Of a stretch of DNA of 13,729 nucleotides, positions 12,464 through 13,729 are shown one piece after another. The stretch's first letter is position 1; each line of letters opens with the position of its first letter. Position numbers and translations under genes: made by a program. This DNA comes from Anaerolineaceae bacterium UBA6107 (GTDB taxonomy: Bacteria; Chloroflexota; Anaerolineae; Anaerolineales; Anaerolineaceae), in NCBI GenBank assembly GCA_002428455.1, contig DIWL01000005.1:5998-19726 (forward strand). The letters run 5' to 3'. The notes beneath the pieces were generated by a model. The model saw only the letters and a program-made list of their open reading frames with translations. It made no database searches and was not told the origin of the DNA.

Positions 12464-13699
12464 ATGAAAGCCACAAAATTGCTCGTTGTAATGATCGTTT
12501 TTACTTTGTTGTTCACCGCATGTCAAACTTCCACCGCACCCACTGACTCCTCAACTGACGCCGCAGTAGAAGGAACCCCGGAGGTTTGCGCGACCGATGC
12601 TTTTGGTTGCGCTGTTTTTGAGGCCGGCGATGTGGTCAAGATCGGCATGGGCGCACCGATGACCGGTGGCGACGCTTCATACGGTATCGACATCTCGCAG
12701 GGCGGCATGATCGCCGTGCAGGATTTTGGTGAATTGAACGGTTTCAAATTCACCCTTGTCGCCGAAGATGACGGCGGCACAGCGGAAGGCGGCGCGGCAG
12801 TAGCCAATAAATTTGCCTCTGATCCCGCCGTTGTAGCGGTTGCCGGTCACATCTATTCCGGTGCCACCTCCGCTGCCATACCGGTCTACGAAAAGGCAGG
12901 CATTCCGCTGCTTTCGCCATCCGCCAGCCTGCCAGCCCTTACCACATTGGGCAGCGCGGTATTCAATCGCATCGTCTTTACTGACGCACGCCAGGGTCCC
13001 CCGGCGGCCGAGTACCTGTTCAACAAGCTTGGCAAACGTAAACTGGCTGCCCTGCACGATGGCAGTGATTACGGCAAAGGCCTGGCAGAGGCCGTGGCAG
13101 CACGTTTCGTTGAACTGGGCGGCGAAGTGGTCATCACGGAAGCCATTACCAAGGGCGAAACCGATTACACCCCGATCCTTTCTGCGGTCGCCGCCAAGGG
13201 TCCGGATGCGCTTTACTTCGGCGGATACACCGCTGAGGGTGCGGTAGTGGTCAACCAGATGAAGCAGACCGGTCTGGAAGATGTTGTGTTCTTCGGCTGT
13301 GACGGCACCTATGGGGCAGACTTCCTGGCACGCACGGGAGCGAATGGCGAGAACGCATTTGCCACGATCGCCCCGATCCCGGAGGAATCGGCTGAAAAGG
13401 CTGCCTTTGACGCCGCCTACCTGGAGCAATTTGGCAAGGAAGCCGGTTCTCTATCACCGTACACATGGAACGGTTACGATTCAACAGCCGGCCTGATCAG
13501 CGCGGTGAAATCCATTGCTGTGCTGGGCACGGACGGCAATCTGTACATACCACGCGGTGCACTGGTGACCGCGGTCAGAACACTGACGGACTACAAGGGC
13601 GTTGGCGGCACTTATACCTGTGATGCCACGGGTGAATGCAACACGCTGCCGCCCATGTTTGTGGTCGTCAAGGATGGGGCCTGGGTTCCAGCAGATTAG
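12464..13699 (+). CDS. ABC transporter substrate-binding lipoprotein, branched-chain amino acid type
   Basis: A 411-residue protein of the LivJ-like periplasmic binding family (Peripla_BP_6). The N-terminus is a lipoprotein signal: basic start, hydrophobic core and lipobox FTAC with the lipidated cysteine at residue 20, followed by a Ser/Thr/Pro linker. The mature domain starts near VVKIGMGAPMTGGDASYGID, with AVAGHIYSGATSAAIPVY, SPSASLPAL, the KLAALHDGSDYGKGLAEA hinge region and TDYTPILSAV, typical of this family. It should capture amino acids, amides or related small molecules for import. Relatives bind varied ligands, so the substrate is open. AGGAG (12452-12456) precedes ATG by seven bases. 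Permease (LivH, LivM) and ATPase (LivG, LivF) genes would be expected after the window end. Confidence 0.9.
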   Translation: MKATKLLVVMIVFTLLFTACQTSTAPTDSSTDAAVEGTPEVCATDAFGCAVFEAGDVVKIGMGAPMTGGDASYGIDISQGGMIAVQDFGELNGFKFTLVAEDDGGTAEGGAAVANKFASDPAVVAVAGHIYSGATSAAIPVYEKAGIPLLSPSASLPALTTLGSAVFNRIVFTDARQGPPAAEYLFNKLGKRKLAALHDGSDYGKGLAEAVAARFVELGGEVVITEAITKGETDYTPILSAVAAKGPDALYFGGYTAEGAVVVNQMKQTGLEDVVFFGCDGTYGADFLARTGANGENAFATIAPIPEESAEKAAFDAAYLEQFGKEAGSLSPYTWNGYDSTAGLISAVKSIAVLGTDGNLYIPRGALVTAVRTLTDYKGVGGTYTCDATGECNTLPPMFVVVKDGAWVPAD

Positions 13700-13709
13700 T
13701 CATTTTATT

Positions 13710-13727
13710 CTCCCTTTGATCGGGGAG
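13710..13727 (+). other. Partial hairpin at the window end
   Basis: CTCCC (13710-13714) can pair with GGGAG (13723-13727), 10 bases after the lipoprotein stop. It may be part of a terminator or an attenuator that keeps the binding protein in excess over the permease. The window ends before any T-run could be seen. Confidence 0.3.
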
Positions 13728-13729
13728 GC

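Noticed and set aside
12677..13429. Minus-strand frame of 250 codons opposite the binding-protein gene
   Set aside because: It is a shadow of the clear lipoprotein gene; the translation has no recognisable motif and no start signals.
1..13729. CRISPR array, tRNA or rRNA gene
   Set aside because: No regularly spaced repeats and no tRNA or rRNA sequence were recognised on either strand.

Overview
The window looks like a chromosomal stretch from a free-living bacterium, most likely a member of Chloroflexota (Anaerolineae-like). That placement is an inference from gene style: a 7TM-PAS-GAF-GGDEF giant sensor, YcgN-type and class II aldolase genes, intergenic palindromes, and TATAAT boxes very close to start codons. 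No rRNA or marker gene is present to prove it. TGA is used as a normal stop in several genes here, so the genetic code is standard.

Left part (1-2195, minus strand): a three-gene operon for the cell envelope, read right to left. It holds a membrane-anchored small protein, a five-TM sulfatase/alkaline-phosphatase-superfamily protein, and the start of a small hydrophobic DPGSGS protein cut by the window edge. A divergent small acidic protein gene with a very good promoter starts at 2388.

Middle part (2.6-6.3 kb, plus strand) is a patchwork of eroded and inserted genes. It contains an ABC-F ATPase with an in-frame internal deletion behind an attenuator-like leader, and a GNAT acetyltransferase remnant. 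It also contains a peroxiredoxin-glutaredoxin fusion whose peroxidatic cysteine codon is TGA followed by a SECIS-like hairpin, i.e. a probable selenoprotein that simple ORF calling splits in two. A RelE/HigB-HigA toxin-antitoxin pair follows, with a frameshifted toxin and a consensus promoter overlapping a palindrome. Next come a YcgN-family gene and a DUF559 endonuclease-like gene. Pieces of the YcgN gene are duplicated: a 5' copy lies upstream of the toxin-antitoxin pair, and a 29-bp 3' copy is fused to the end of the DUF559 gene. Palindromic REP-like hairpins (two GGTCGAGC types, one CCCTCTCCC type) lie among these genes.

Right part (6.4-13.7 kb, plus strand) is conserved and intact. It has a class II fructose-bisphosphate aldolase with its own terminator, and a 1497-residue diguanylate cyclase with seven N-terminal membrane segments, two PAS, five GAF and a GGDEF domain with an intact I-site. 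A possible 36-residue membrane peptide with its own promoter and terminator comes next, followed by a branched-chain amino-acid-type ABC transporter substrate-binding lipoprotein. The permease and ATPase genes expected to follow it lie outside the window.

The most notable item is the selenocysteine peroxiredoxin-glutaredoxin fusion (3572-4324). The second is the pair of cassettes flanked by duplicated ends of one host gene (4518-6311).
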